Assembly (NCBI GenBank): GCA_963763485.1
Contig: CAVXOW010000003.1
Location: forward strand, 62,001 to 126,000
Direction of reading: 5' to 3'
Length of the DNA stretch: 64,000 nucleotides
Source of the DNA: CAWCKS01 sp963763485
GTDB lineage: Bacteria > Pseudomonadota > Alphaproteobacteria > Rhizobiales > Xanthobacteraceae
Position numbers and translations under genes: made by a program. Shown here in pieces: positions 1 to 7,894 of this stretch. Each line of letters begins with the position of its first letter. Within the stretch, counting starts at the first letter, position 1. The notes below the pieces were generated by a model that did not search any database, was not told where the DNA came from, and worked only from the letters and a program-made list of their open reading frames with translations.

Positions 1-354
1 ATAGTGAGCTTCGCCGCGGCCGCGATAGGCCCCGGCGTAATTCGGATCGATCTTGAGCACGTCGGTAAAGTCGTCGATGGCGCGGTCGTAGGCGCCCTGC
101 GTGGTATAGGCGTTGCCGCGCAGGTAGTAGGCCGCCTTGCGCGCGTTGTCGGCCAGCCTTTTCGCCGCCAGCACCGCGGTGCAGCCCGCGACCTGCTTTG
201 CTTCGGAGGTATCCTCGCCACCGCCGCCGCACCACATCCGCGCCACCTCGTCCGACGGCGGCTTGGTCTGGGCGAGGGCGGGGGAGGCGGCGACGATTGT
301 TACGGCAAGCGCGAGCGCGCCAAGCGGGCTCAGGGGCAGACGGATGGAGTGCAT
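1..354 (-). CDS. Secreted TPR-repeat protein, N-terminal part (runs off the window)
   Basis: The reverse strand is open for 118 codons from an ATG at 354 to the window edge, so the C-terminus is missing. Residues 1-29 form a clear Sec signal peptide ending ...SPALAQ. Next comes a Cys-containing segment (MWCGGG, GCTAVL) and then a helix pair (AAYYLRGNAY, DFTDVLKIDP) with TPR spacing. Small alphaproteobacterial TPR proteins of this type are periplasmic and their partners are mostly unknown. Its start is divergent from the gene at 490. The Shine-Dalgarno sequence is weak. The TPR call rests on about one and a half repeats. Confidence 0.7.
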   Translation of the reverse strand, partial: MHSIRLPLSPLGALALAVTIVAASPALAQTKPPSDEVARMWCGGGGEDTSEAKQVAGCTAVLAAKRLADNARKAAYYLRGNAYTTQGAYDRAIDDFTDVLKIDPNYAGAYRGRGEAHY

Positions 355-489
355 GGTGTCCGACCGGTGATTTGTATTTCGATCGCGTATTTGTTGGAGC
401 AAGGCCTGATCGGGTTCACCGCGCTGCATATTGAAGAATTGCGACTTTTCGCTCCGAGGTGTTGAACGTCGCGGCCATCCCGCGCACCC

Positions 490-1272
490 ATGCTGATCAT
501 GCGCTGGTCTCTCCCCGCCCTTCAAACGCTGGTTGCCGCCGCAAGTGCGTTCAATGTCGTGTCGTTCCGCCTGCAGGAGCTGATGACGCCGCAATCAGCC
601 GAGCTGGACCGGCTCGCGGCGGCGGCGCTCGCAGCCATCGTGCTGCTCTGTTTCGGCATGATCGTGATCTGGCGCTACGCCGGCGCCTTGCGCGGGCTGA
701 GCGCCGGCGTCGCCGTCGCCATCCTCTTGCTCACGGCCGTGTCGGGCTTCGCTCCGCGGATGGTCTGGGCTCACCGCGAGGCGATGGTGGAAACCGAGCG
801 TCTCGCCGAAGACCGGAGGAGCAGCGAAGCGTTTGCGTCCGAGCTGCGCGAGTGGACTGATCAGATCAACGCCAATGCGGCCACGCACCGTCCGCTCTCG
901 GCGGAGCAGGCCTGGGCATTTGTCGATTTCGCCGGCCGCGCCGGCCGTTACGACGATGGCACGGACCCGCCGAGCGCGCAGGCGCTCGCGCTGCTGCGCA
1001 AGGCGCTCGCCGCTGATATCCTCGATGTCAACGCATCGGTGCAGGGCGGTCGCCTGAACGACACGGCGCCGCGGCCGCTGTTCCTGCAGTTCTACAAGGA
1101 GCGCATCGAGCCGCTCCGCCACATCAATGCGCTTGCAGCGCAGGATTGGGCGATCATGCAGCTGCTCGCTGCGGCAGGTGCCGACCTGTCGCAGTCCGAT
1201 GCCGCGCCGCTGATCGCCGATCTCGCGAAGACCGGGGTACCCGGCGCAGGACGGTTCATCGGGCTGCATTAG
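490..1272 (+). CDS. Hypothetical membrane protein with possible ankyrin-like C-terminus
   Basis: This is a 260-residue protein I do not recognise as a named family. Three hydrophobic segments lie in the first 95 residues (about 8-25, 45-60 and 70-88), followed by a soluble, charged domain. Near residues 225-240 the stretch DWAIMQLLAAAGADL resembles an ankyrin helix pair, which is only suggestive. The start could be 490 or the second ATG at 499; neither has a good ribosome binding site. It ends about 110 bases before a strong intrinsic terminator, so it is probably a single-gene transcript. Confidence 0.6.
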   Translation: MLIMRWSLPALQTLVAAASAFNVVSFRLQELMTPQSAELDRLAAAALAAIVLLCFGMIVIWRYAGALRGLSAGVAVAILLLTAVSGFAPRMVWAHREAMVETERLAEDRRSSEAFASELREWTDQINANAATHRPLSAEQAWAFVDFAGRAGRYDDGTDPPSAQALALLRKALAADILDVNASVQGGRLNDTAPRPLFLQFYKERIEPLRHINALAAQDWAIMQLLAAAGADLSQSDAAPLIADLAKTGVPGAGRFIGLH

Positions 1273-1379
1273 GGGCGATCGGCGATGCAGCCGGCGACCG
1301 GTCTTGCATTGGCATTCCCGGCGCCGCAACGATTGCGCTGCGGGATCCCGGATGGAACTTGGCGGGCGCAATTAACCAC

Positions 1380-1411
1380 GACCCAGTCGGCGTGCCGCCG
1401 ACTGGGTCTTT
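1380..1411 (+). terminator. Rho-independent terminator
   Basis: A perfect 12-bp GC-rich stem (GACCCAGTCGGC paired with GCCGACTGGGTC) with a 5-base loop is followed by a short T run (TTTG). It lies downstream of the 490-1272 gene and upstream of the 1502 gene, so it most likely ends transcription of the former. Confidence 0.75.
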
Positions 1412-1501
1412 GCCATGCATCTAGCGCCCAGCGCCATCCGAAGTTTGTTGCTTTTCGGCGCCCCGCTCGGCTACAAGCCGGACACAGCAAGGTCGAGGGA
1501 C

Positions 1502-1708
1502 ATGGCGCATAATTATTCGGTTAATGACAACGTTCATCACCTGAGGCAGGGCCCGCAGGGCCGCGCCGGTGTCGCCGAGCTCAACATCTACACCGTCGTC
1601 GCCTGTCTCCCGGTCGAATCCGACGGCCGCCTGCGCTATCGCATCAAGAGCAAGAGCGACAACGTCGAGCGCGTCGTCACCGAGGAACAGCTCAGCCGGC
1701 TCGGCTGA
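1502..1708 (+). CDS. Conserved small hypothetical protein, 68 aa
   Basis: A 68-residue soluble protein begins at ATG 1502 (MAHNYSVND...), preceded by GTCGAGGGAC, a usable ribosome binding site. The body (LNIYTVVACLPVESDGRLRY, RIKSKSDNVERVV) is charged, has beta-strand character and lacks a signal or membrane segment. Short proteins of this form recur in Bradyrhizobium, to my knowledge without an assigned function. An in-frame upstream ATG at 1415 gives a low-complexity extension next to the terminator and is unlikely to be used. Confidence 0.65.
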   Translation: MAHNYSVNDNVHHLRQGPQGRAGVAELNIYTVVACLPVESDGRLRYRIKSKSDNVERVVTEEQLSRLG

Positions 1709-1742
1709 GGCGGACGGCCTCCTTCACCGCAGTTTCAAGCGC

Positions 1743-2081
1743 CTAATCTCCGAACGGCGCGACCGCGCGGCCCGAAACGCTGTCAGCATCTTTGGCCGCC
1801 GACCACGTCCCTTCATTGTCGCGCGCAAGCCGCACCACGAAGCGCCAGCCGTTCTGGTTGGTGAACGCGACGATCGTGCCGGCCTTGGTCTTCGTATAGC
1901 TGCACGGATATTCGGTCGGCCGGTCGGGAAACACGATCTGGCCTTCCTTGCCCTTGAACGTCTCGCTCGTGATCTGCGGATGCACCACGAACACGCAGCT
2001 GCGTTGCGGCACCTCCGGCGACGACAGCCCGAGCATCGCAAGCGGCGCCCCGACCAGCGTTGAAAACACGATCATGTGCAT
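1743..2081 (-). CDS. Hypothetical secreted or membrane-anchored protein
   Basis: A 112-residue protein begins at ATG 2081 (MHMIVFSTLVGAPLAML...). The first 20 residues are hydrophobic and could be a signal peptide or anchor. The mature part contains a Cys pair (SCVFVV, YPCSYT) and a beta-rich core ending NGWRFVVRLARDNEGTW. The frame stays open upstream to 2201, but that extension has no plausible ribosome binding site. It converges on the 1502-1708 gene with a 34-base gap. Function unknown. Confidence 0.55.
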   Translation of the reverse strand: MHMIVFSTLVGAPLAMLGLSSPEVPQRSCVFVVHPQITSETFKGKEGQIVFPDRPTEYPCSYTKTKAGTIVAFTNQNGWRFVVRLARDNEGTWSAAKDADSVSGRAVAPFGD

Positions 2082-2268
2082 GGACAAGCTCTGACCTGCG
2101 AAGGGCGCGAGCCCGGCGTAGCTCCAAGTGCAAAGACGGGCGGGCCTGCCCGAAGACGGGTGACCTAAGCGTTCATGCGCCCGTTTCTCAGTGTCGGGCA
2201 ATCCTGACCCGGTTCACGCCGGCGCGCTGATTGCCTCGAACAGCCGAAATCCGTGCCGCTTCCTTCTG

Positions 2269-2284
2269 TGTGACTGGCATCACA
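2269..2284 (+). promoter_or_regulatory. CRP/FNR-type operator (TGTGA-N6-TCACA)
   Basis: The 16 bases match the CRP consensus exactly: TGTGA, six bases (CTGGCA), then TCACA. The site is centred about 58 bases before the ATG at 2335. If the start of transcription were near 2318, the site would sit near -41.5, the class II activator position. I infer control of the small membrane gene cluster by a cAMP- or FNR-family regulator. Confidence 0.55.
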
Positions 2285-2334
2285 GTCACCAACGGCCGGC
2301 GCACCTAGTCTCCCGAACGTCAAGGGAGGCGATC

Positions 2335-2460
2335 ATGACTATCAATTGGAAAGAAATCGGCTGGTGGCTCGTGGCGGTGGTGTGCATCGCCCACGTCTAC
2401 GGCAGTGCCTACAACATCGTTACCTACCACAACGCCAGACCGGCGATCACTCAGCAATAA
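2335..2460 (+). CDS. Small single-span membrane protein 1, 41 aa
   Basis: This 41-residue protein begins MTINWKEIGWWL and has one hydrophobic helix (about residues 9-27), then a short polar tail ending ITQQ. A strong ribosome binding site (CAAGGGAGG) lies 6 bases before the ATG at 2335. It is clearly paralogous to the third gene of the trio (MTINWRQIGR..., tail TTTQQQ). The CRP-type site at 2269 is just upstream. I know no function. The good ribosome binding site, paralogy and conserved start and tail argue that it is translated. Confidence 0.65.
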   Translation: MTINWKEIGWWLVAVVCIAHVYGSAYNIVTYHNARPAITQQ

Positions 2461-2495
2461 GAACCCGCTTCACGGGCCTTTGGACGGAATCAACC

Positions 2496-2663
2496 ATGAC
2501 CATCAGCGTCATCAACGGCGGCGTCGTCGTGAAGAAGAGCGGCACCGTAATCCGTGTGCTGATCGTGCTCGCGATCATGGCGCAGGGAATCCTCGTCGTT
2601 CACCGTGCCCATGATCGGGTAGCCGGCGCAGATGACGCAGCAGCAATAACGAGGCAGTTATGA
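2496..2663 (+). CDS. Small single-span membrane protein 2, about 55 aa
   Basis: The protein starts MTISVINGG at 2496 and has one membrane helix (IRVLIVLAIMAQGILVV), like its two neighbours. As read it ends ...AAAITRQL at 2663 and overlaps the next gene by four bases. In another frame the 3' end reads MTQQQ then TAA at 2647-2649, which matches the QQ/QQQ tails of both neighbours. The present ending may therefore be the product of a small frameshift. Function unknown. Confidence 0.5.
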   Translation: MTISVINGGVVVKKSGTVIRVLIVLAIMAQGILVVHRAHDRVAGADDAAAITRQL

Positions 2664-2788
2664 CAATCAACTGGCGGCAAATCGGACGGTGCATCTTGTT
2701 GGCGGTGGTCATCGTGCATGTCGGCGGTCACGCGCTGCGCATCTATCGCCACTACAGCGCAACGCAGACGACGACCCAGCAGCAATAG
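2660..2788 (+). CDS. Small single-span membrane protein 3, 42 aa
   Basis: A 42-residue protein starts MTINWRQIGRCILL at 2660, overlapping the stop of the preceding gene (ATGA), so translation is probably coupled. It has one hydrophobic helix, a short basic stretch (RIYRHY) that suggests a cytosolic C-terminus, and a T/Q-rich tail. It shares its N-terminal sequence and layout with the gene at 2335, which indicates tandem duplication. No known function. Confidence 0.6.
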   Translation: MTINWRQIGRCILLAVVIVHVGGHALRIYRHYSATQTTTQQQ

Positions 2789-2812
2789 GGCGGATGCTCC
2801 CTCGATGCGTCC

Positions 2813-2950
2813 TCCCCGCGAACGCGGGGACCCATATCCGCGCTGACGTGAGATGGTTGCACCGGCAGCGATAAAAATGCGCGCATTTTTATCGCTGCCG
2901 GTCGTCAGACTCAATTCGCGCGGGGATATGGGTCCCCGCGTTCGCGGGGA
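2813..2950. repeat. Nested 138-bp palindromic element
   Basis: Two 27-base inverted arms (2813-2839 and 2924-2950) are placed symmetrically around a perfect 40-bp palindrome (2862-2901, core AAAATGCGCGCATTTT). Each arm is itself a hairpin of the form CCCCGCGTTCGCGGGG, typical of dispersed Bradyrhizobium repeats. The arms and core share one centre (2881/2882). The two 22-base spacers between arm and core do not match each other. It may act as a bidirectional terminator between the small-gene trio and the enoyl-CoA hydratase remnant. Confidence 0.8.
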
Positions 2951-2992
2951 CGACTTCCGAGTTTGTCGCGCCGCAAGCGCCGGCCGAAAGCC

Positions 2993-3841
2993 TCACCACG
3001 GCCGCTTCCCCTTCTTCTCCTGCGCATCAAAGCGCTGGTTCTGCTCCTTCGACCAGTTGACGCGATCGTTGCCCTGCATCGGGCGGCGCGCTGATGGGGT
3101 CGGAGCCGATGATCCAGAAATTGCCCGACGCGCGCACCGCGGCCGACACGCCCATGATGTCGGCGGCCTGGTTGACCGACATTTTCGACAGCTTCAGCGA
3201 CAACAGATCGTTCAGCGCGATGCGCTCGGCGAGCCAGCGTGTCGCGGTCTCCAGTTCCGCGCGGGGTACCACGCGGTTGACGAGCCCGAGCTTCTCCGCG
3301 GTCGCGCATCGATGAAGTCGCCGGTCCATAAGTATTCCTTCGCCTTCTTCACGCCGAGCTCGAAGAAGTGCGTGGGGTATTCATGGTGTACGCTGCCCCA
3401 GCGCACCGAGCGGTCGGCGAATTTCGCATCATCCGAGGCGATCGCGAGATCGCAGGCCGAGGCCAGCATCCACGAGCCCATGATGCAGTAGCCCTGGATC
3501 ATCGCGATGGTCGGCTTGCCGATGTTGCGCCAGCGGTCGTGCATGCGCCAGAACACGCCGCGGTCCATCGCCTTGACCCGGCCGGCCAGCGACATGTCGC
3601 GCGGGAAATCCGGCAGCTCGGCCTGCATCTCGGCCGAGCCGAGGTCATGCCCCGCGCCAAAATGTTCGCCGGCGCCGGCGACGATAATGACCTTCACGCC
3701 GTCGTCTTCTTCGGCCTTCGTGAAGGCGTCGTCGAGCTCGGCATAGACGCGGCGGCTGATGGCGTTGAGCTGATCGGGCCGGTCGATCGTGACCGTCACG
3801 ACTTCGCCGGTTTGCTCGTACTGCACGTATTTGGCGTCCAT
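2993..3841 (-). pseudogene. Enoyl-CoA hydratase/isomerase, two frameshifts
   Basis: The reverse strand encodes a crotonase-fold protein from ATG 3841 (MDAKYVQYEQTG) in three frames. Frame one carries the N-terminal half with TIDRPDQLNAIS, an oxyanion-hole segment AGEHFGAGHDL and IQGYCIMGSWML. Near 3305 one base is missing and the protein resumes as TAEKLGLVNRVVPRAE. Near 3092 a second break occurs, and the protein ends in a Lys-rich tail (QRFDAQEKKGKRPW, stop 2993-2995). The intact product would be about 283 residues and would hydrate enoyl-CoA esters in beta-oxidation. Whether this is a true pseudogene or sequence error is unresolved; many neighbours show similar single-base breaks. Confidence 0.75.
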
Positions 3842-3893
3842 GCGCTCCTCCCCGATTTCTTCTTGTCATTCATGATAGCGCGACGGCGCGCCC

Positions 3894-5153
3894 TTACAAT
3901 GCGGACTTCCGCCTCCGTTCATACGGCGACACCAGCACCGCGACGACACCGGCGCAGCATAGCGACAGGATCACGCCGGCCAGATTGAGCGGCACGGTGG
4001 TCGAAAAATCCCCGCCGAGATGCGCGCCGAGCTGCGACACCATGGCGCCGACGCCCATCTGGCAAAAACCCATCACGCCCGACGCCGTGCCGGCGGCTTG
4101 CGGCCGCACGCTGACGGCGCCGGCGGCGAGGTTCGGCATGCAGTAGCCATTGCCGTAGGAGACGATGATCTGCACCCCGAAGAACCAGGCCGGGTTGACG
4201 TTCAATCCAACGAGGCCGCAGATCAGGTTCAGCACGGAGCCGCCGATCTGCATCGCAAGCCCGATCCAGATCATGCGGTGACTGCCGAGCCTTGGCGTCA
4301 GCCGCGCCGACGTGAGGTTGCCGGCCATGTAGGCGACCGAGCCAAGCGCGAACCACGCGCCGTATTCGGCGCTGGAGCGGTGCATCTGGACGATCGCGAC
4401 ATAGGCGCCGCCGGACGCGAAGATGAAGAACGTCGCGGCGGCCAGCGACTGCGCGATGACGAAACCGTGGTACTGCGGATTGCGGCTGAGCACGCGGACG
4501 TCACGCAGGAAGCCTGACGCATGCTGACCGCTCTGGATCCGCCGCGTCTCGGGCAGCGCCGCGACCGCCCACAGAAAAATCACGAGCGAGATCGCACCGA
4601 GGAACAGGAACACGGCGCGCCAGCCGTAAGCGGTCTCGAGGATGCCGCCGAGGAACGGGCCGATCATCGGCGCGACCATCATGGCGCCGACCACGATGGC
4701 GATCATCGAGGCCGCGCGGTCGCGATCGTAGAGATCGCGGATCATGGCGCGCCCGACGGCCAGCCCCGATGATGCACCGAGCGCCTGCACGATGCGCGCC
4801 GCGATCACCTGGTGCAGGCTCGCGGCAAACAGCCCCGCGGCGTTGGCCAGCACCATCAGCGACAAGCCACCGAGGATCACCGGCCGCCGCCCGTAGCGAT
4901 CGGACAGGGGACCGACCACGAGCTGCGCGCAGGCCAGGCCGACCAGATAGAGCGAGATCGCAAGCTGCGCGAGCGAGATGTCCTCGTGGAAATAAGAGGC
5001 GAGCGCCGGCAGCGCCGGCATGATCGCCTGCATCGACATCGGCCCGAGGCCGGAGAGCGCGATCAGCAGCGGCAGAAAGCCCGCCGGGATTTCTTTTGCG
5101 CCGGGGACCGAGATTGTTGGATCAGCCTCTGTCTTTATTGCCTCGTCGCTCAT
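3894..5153 (-). CDS. MFS multidrug/solute exporter, Bcr/CflA (DHA1) type
   Basis: The 419-residue protein has twelve predicted membrane helices and the DHA1 hallmark motif between helices 2 and 3 (GPLSDRYGRRPVIL, about residues 80-94). Helix 5 carries the antiporter-type motif (GAMMVAPMIGPFLGG). This subfamily exports drugs such as bicyclomycin and also small peptides or cysteine by proton exchange; the substrate here is unknown. The start ATG 5153 is preceded by GAAGAG. A repeat element lies directly upstream, so it is probably transcribed alone. Confidence 0.88.
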   Translation of the reverse strand: MSDEAIKTEADPTISVPGAKEIPAGFLPLLIALSGLGPMSMQAIMPALPALASYFHEDISLAQLAISLYLVGLACAQLVVGPLSDRYGRRPVILGGLSLMVLANAAGLFAASLHQVIAARIVQALGASSGLAVGRAMIRDLYDRDRAASMIAIVVGAMMVAPMIGPFLGGILETAYGWRAVFLFLGAISLVIFLWAVAALPETRRIQSGQHASGFLRDVRVLSRNPQYHGFVIAQSLAAATFFIFASGGAYVAIVQMHRSSAEYGAWFALGSVAYMAGNLTSARLTPRLGSHRMIWIGLAMQIGGSVLNLICGLVGLNVNPAWFFGVQIIVSYGNGYCMPNLAAGAVSVRPQAAGTASGVMGFCQMGVGAMVSQLGAHLGGDFSTTVPLNLAGVILSLCCAGVVAVLVSPYERRRKSAL

Positions 5154-5160
5154 CTCTTCG

Positions 5161-5315
5161 CGTCATGGCCGGGCTAAAGCGCGAAGCGCGTCTTCGCGCA
5201 GATGACCCGGCCATCCACGTCTTTCTTGATTGCACGTCCGCAAAGACGTGGATGCCCGGCACCATAGACGAGCGAAGCGACGCCGTTCTTCGAACGGCTA
5301 AGGCCGGGCATGACG
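5161..5315. repeat. Compound REP-like inverted repeat
   Basis: Outer arms CGTCATGGCCGGGC (5161-5174) and GCCGGGCATGACG (5303-5315) are inverted copies. Inside are further hairpins, including CCACGTCTTT near 5216 against AAAGACGTGG near 5243 and a GAACGGC-type stem near 5290. The pattern is typical of dispersed extragenic palindromes in Bradyrhizobium. It fills the gap between the SDR stop and the MFS start on the same strand. Confidence 0.75.
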
Positions 5316-5333
5316 GAGCAAGGGTCTTAGCAC

Positions 5334-6155
5334 TCACACCAGCGCCGACGGCTTCACCCCGAGCTCCTGCAGGAACGGCGCGGCGTTCAGCACGCGGCCG
5401 GTCATGGTCTTCGGATCACCCGAGGCGAGGATGTAGACGGCCTCCGCGATATTCTCGATCGGCGACACGCGGTCCTTGGTCTTTTCGTTGATCAGTCCGA
5501 AGAAGGCGACGCCCGGCGTTGCCACGAGGCCCGGCGCGATGGCGTTGACCGAGATGTTGTCGTTGTAGACCTCGGAGGCGAGGCCGGTCGAAAATCGCTC
5601 GAGCGCCGCCTTGCACATGCCATAGACGGTGCCACCGGCGCGCACGCCTTCATAGGGCAGTTTCGGATGCAGTGCCGCGCCCGACGACAGCGTGACGATC
5701 GCGCCCTGTTTTTTCTCCTTCATCGCCGGCAGCACGAGCTGCGACAAATGCAGCGCCGCCCATACCTGCACCTCGATCATCAGCTTGAAGCGCTTCTCCG
5801 AAAAGGTCTCGATCGGCGAGTAGAACGTCACCGCACCGTTGTTGACGAGGATATCGGGCGCGCCATAGACCAGTGTCGCGTCCTTGACGAGCTGCTCGCG
5901 CTGCTCCGGCTTCGACAGGTCGCACTTGATGAAGGTCGCTTCGCCGCCGGCTTTCCGAATACGCGCGATGGTGTCCTTCAGCGTCCCCGGCAGGTTGCTC
6001 TCGCCGGCTTCAGCGGTGCGCGCCGTCGCTACCACCTTGGCGCCTTCCATGGCAAGCCGCACCGAGATCGCTTCGCCAATGCCGCGGCTCGCGCCCGTCA
6101 CCAGCGCCACGCGCCCCTTCAGCTTGCCGTTCGGATTGATGCGCGCGTCAGCCAT
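5334..6155 (-). CDS. Short-chain dehydrogenase/reductase
   Basis: This 273-residue classical SDR has the NAD(P) motif TGASRGIG (about residues 20-27), the NNGA structural motif (DILVNNGAV), the catalytic Ser segment VTLSSGAALH and the YxxxK pair in VYGMCK. The long insert between Ser and Tyr (HPKLPYEGVRAGGT) is unusual and may shape the substrate pocket. A good ribosome binding site (CGGGAGA) precedes ATG 6155. The substrate cannot be read from the sequence. It faces away from the caspase-like gene at 6407. Confidence 0.88.
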   Translation of the reverse strand: MADARINPNGKLKGRVALVTGASRGIGEAISVRLAMEGAKVVATARTAEAGESNLPGTLKDTIARIRKAGGEATFIKCDLSKPEQREQLVKDATLVYGAPDILVNNGAVTFYSPIETFSEKRFKLMIEVQVWAALHLSQLVLPAMKEKKQGAIVTLSSGAALHPKLPYEGVRAGGTVYGMCKAALERFSTGLASEVYNDNISVNAIAPGLVATPGVAFFGLINEKTKDRVSPIENIAEAVYILASGDPKTMTGRVLNAAPFLQELGVKPSALV

Positions 6156-6203
6156 TGTCGTCTCCCGTAAAGATTGTCGTTGTGTGCGATGGCCGGCACC
6201 CTA

Positions 6204-6252
6204 GCGCATGTCCCGGAAAAGTGGACACCGGTTTTCCGAAGAGGACATGCGC
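6204..6252. repeat. Dispersed 49-bp inverted repeat (CCGGAAAAG family)
   Basis: Arms GCGCATGTCC and GGACATGCGC flank CGGAAAAGTGGACACCGG. A second, diverged copy lies at 20941-21012. This family is widespread in Bradyrhizobium intergenic DNA. Here it sits between two divergent genes. Confidence 0.75.
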
Positions 6253-6406
6253 AAAAAAGCGGGCTACGCGCAGCCAGCGCAACCGCGCGAGGCCTGCATT
6301 GTCGGCACGAAATCCATGCGGCTTTGCGTGTTGCCAGCGGGACACCCGCTATGCGGCGCGGTATAGTCGCGCAACCGAGGCATAGCATCACCCGTATCTG
6401 CCCCTG

Positions 6407-7832
6407 ATGATGAAGCATCTTGCGATCCTGGCCAGCATCGCCGCAGCGCTGCTTGCAGTTCCGTGCCGAGCGCAGGCGGATGACGCCGTGCCGCGCGCCG
6501 CGCTGGTCATCGGCAATGCCGGCTATCCCGACGCCGACGGCCCTTTGAAGGAGGCGCTGGGCGACGCGCGCGCCATGGCCGACGAGTTGAAGCGCGACGG
6601 CTTTGCCGTCGTGACCGGCGAAAATCTCGGCCATGAGGCCATGCTGCAGACGCTCGACAAGCTTTACGCGTCGATCAAGCCGCGCTCGCTGGTGCTGGTG
6701 TTCTTCTCCGGCTACGGCATCCAGTCCGGCCGCCAGACCTTCATGATTCCGGTCGACGCGCAGATCTGGACCGAGAACGACATCCGCCGCGACGGCATCA
6801 GCCTCGACAAAATTCTCGACGAGCTGAACAGCCGCGGCGCCGGCGTCAAGCTCGCGATCCTCGATGCCTCCAGGCGCAATCCGTTCGAGCGGCGCTTTCG
6901 TCCCGGCTCGAGCGGGCTCGCGCCGCCGGCTTCCGCGCCGCAGAATTCGCTTGTGATGTATTCGGCGGCGCCGGGCAGCGTCGTTGACGATGCACCGATC
7001 GCGCACGGCCTGTTCGTCGACGAGCTGTTGAAGGAAATGCGCGCGCCGGATCTGACCGCGGACGAGGCGCTGTCGCGCACCGCCAAGGGCGTGTCGCGCG
7101 CCTCCGGCGGCGTGCAGGTGCCATGGATCTCGTCGTCGCTGACGGAAGATTTTTCGTTCACCGAGGCGACCAAGCCGCAAATTCCGATTCCACCGATCAA
7201 GCCGACGATCGATACCAGCAGCAATCCATCGACCAACACGCCGCCGGATTCGCAAGTGGACAGCGGGCTGGTGCGGCCGCCGCCGGACCAGCCGAAGCAG
7301 CCGCCGCTGACGCCCGACCAGATGGGCTATTGGGCCAACGACCAGATCGTCTCGGCGTTGACCGACCTGTTGAAGAAGACCCCGAACGACGAAAACCTCT
7401 ACTACAAGCGCGGCCAGTATTTTGCGAGCAAGGGGTCTTACAAGCTCGCGCTCGCCGATCTCGACCAGGCGGTCGCGCTCGACGGCAAGGACGTGCACGC
7501 GCTGAACAACCGCTGTTTTGTCCACGCCGTGGTCGGTGACCTGCAGTCGGCATTGGCCGACTGCAACGCCGCGCTGCAGGTCACGCCCGTTCTTCGTCGA
7601 TGCGCTCGACAGCCGCGGCCTGGTGTTCCTGAAACTCAATTATCTTCCCAACGCACTCGCCGATTTCGACGCCGCGCTGAAGCTCAACGCAAAACTGGCG
7701 TCATCGCTCTACGGCCGCGGCCTCGCCCGCCAGCGCTCCGGCCAAGTAGCCCCCGGCGCCGCGGACATGCAGGCCGCCGCGCAAATTGATCCCGACATCG
7801 CGGCCGAATTCAAGAGCTGGGGCGTGCAGTAG
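6407..7832 (+). CDS. Caspase-like (C14) TPR protein without catalytic residues; frameshifted
   Basis: The protein starts at ATG 6407 (or 6410) with a signal peptide to about residue 24, followed by a caspase fold (ALVIGNAGYPDADG; ILDELNSRGAGVKLAILD). The catalytic His position reads FFSGYG (Tyr103 instead of His), and the catalytic Cys position reads DASRRNP (Ser155 instead of Cys). It is therefore very probably not a peptidase. A Pro-rich linker (about 265-310) leads to a C-terminal TPR region. An extra C near 7586-7588 breaks the frame; the TPRs resume as FFVDALDSRGLVFLKLNY to the stop at 7832. The intact product would be about 474 residues and exported. Compare the intact paralogue at 57607. 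Confidence 0.8.
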
Positions 7833-7894
7833 CCTTGGGGGCGGGGAATGCGTCGTTTAGGCTGTGCTGGCAATCATTACCGAGCACCGAAGCC

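Noticed and set aside
6119..7639. Open frame of 506 codons on the minus strand
   Set aside because: It lies opposite the caspase-like gene and runs through a repeat. No domain is visible.
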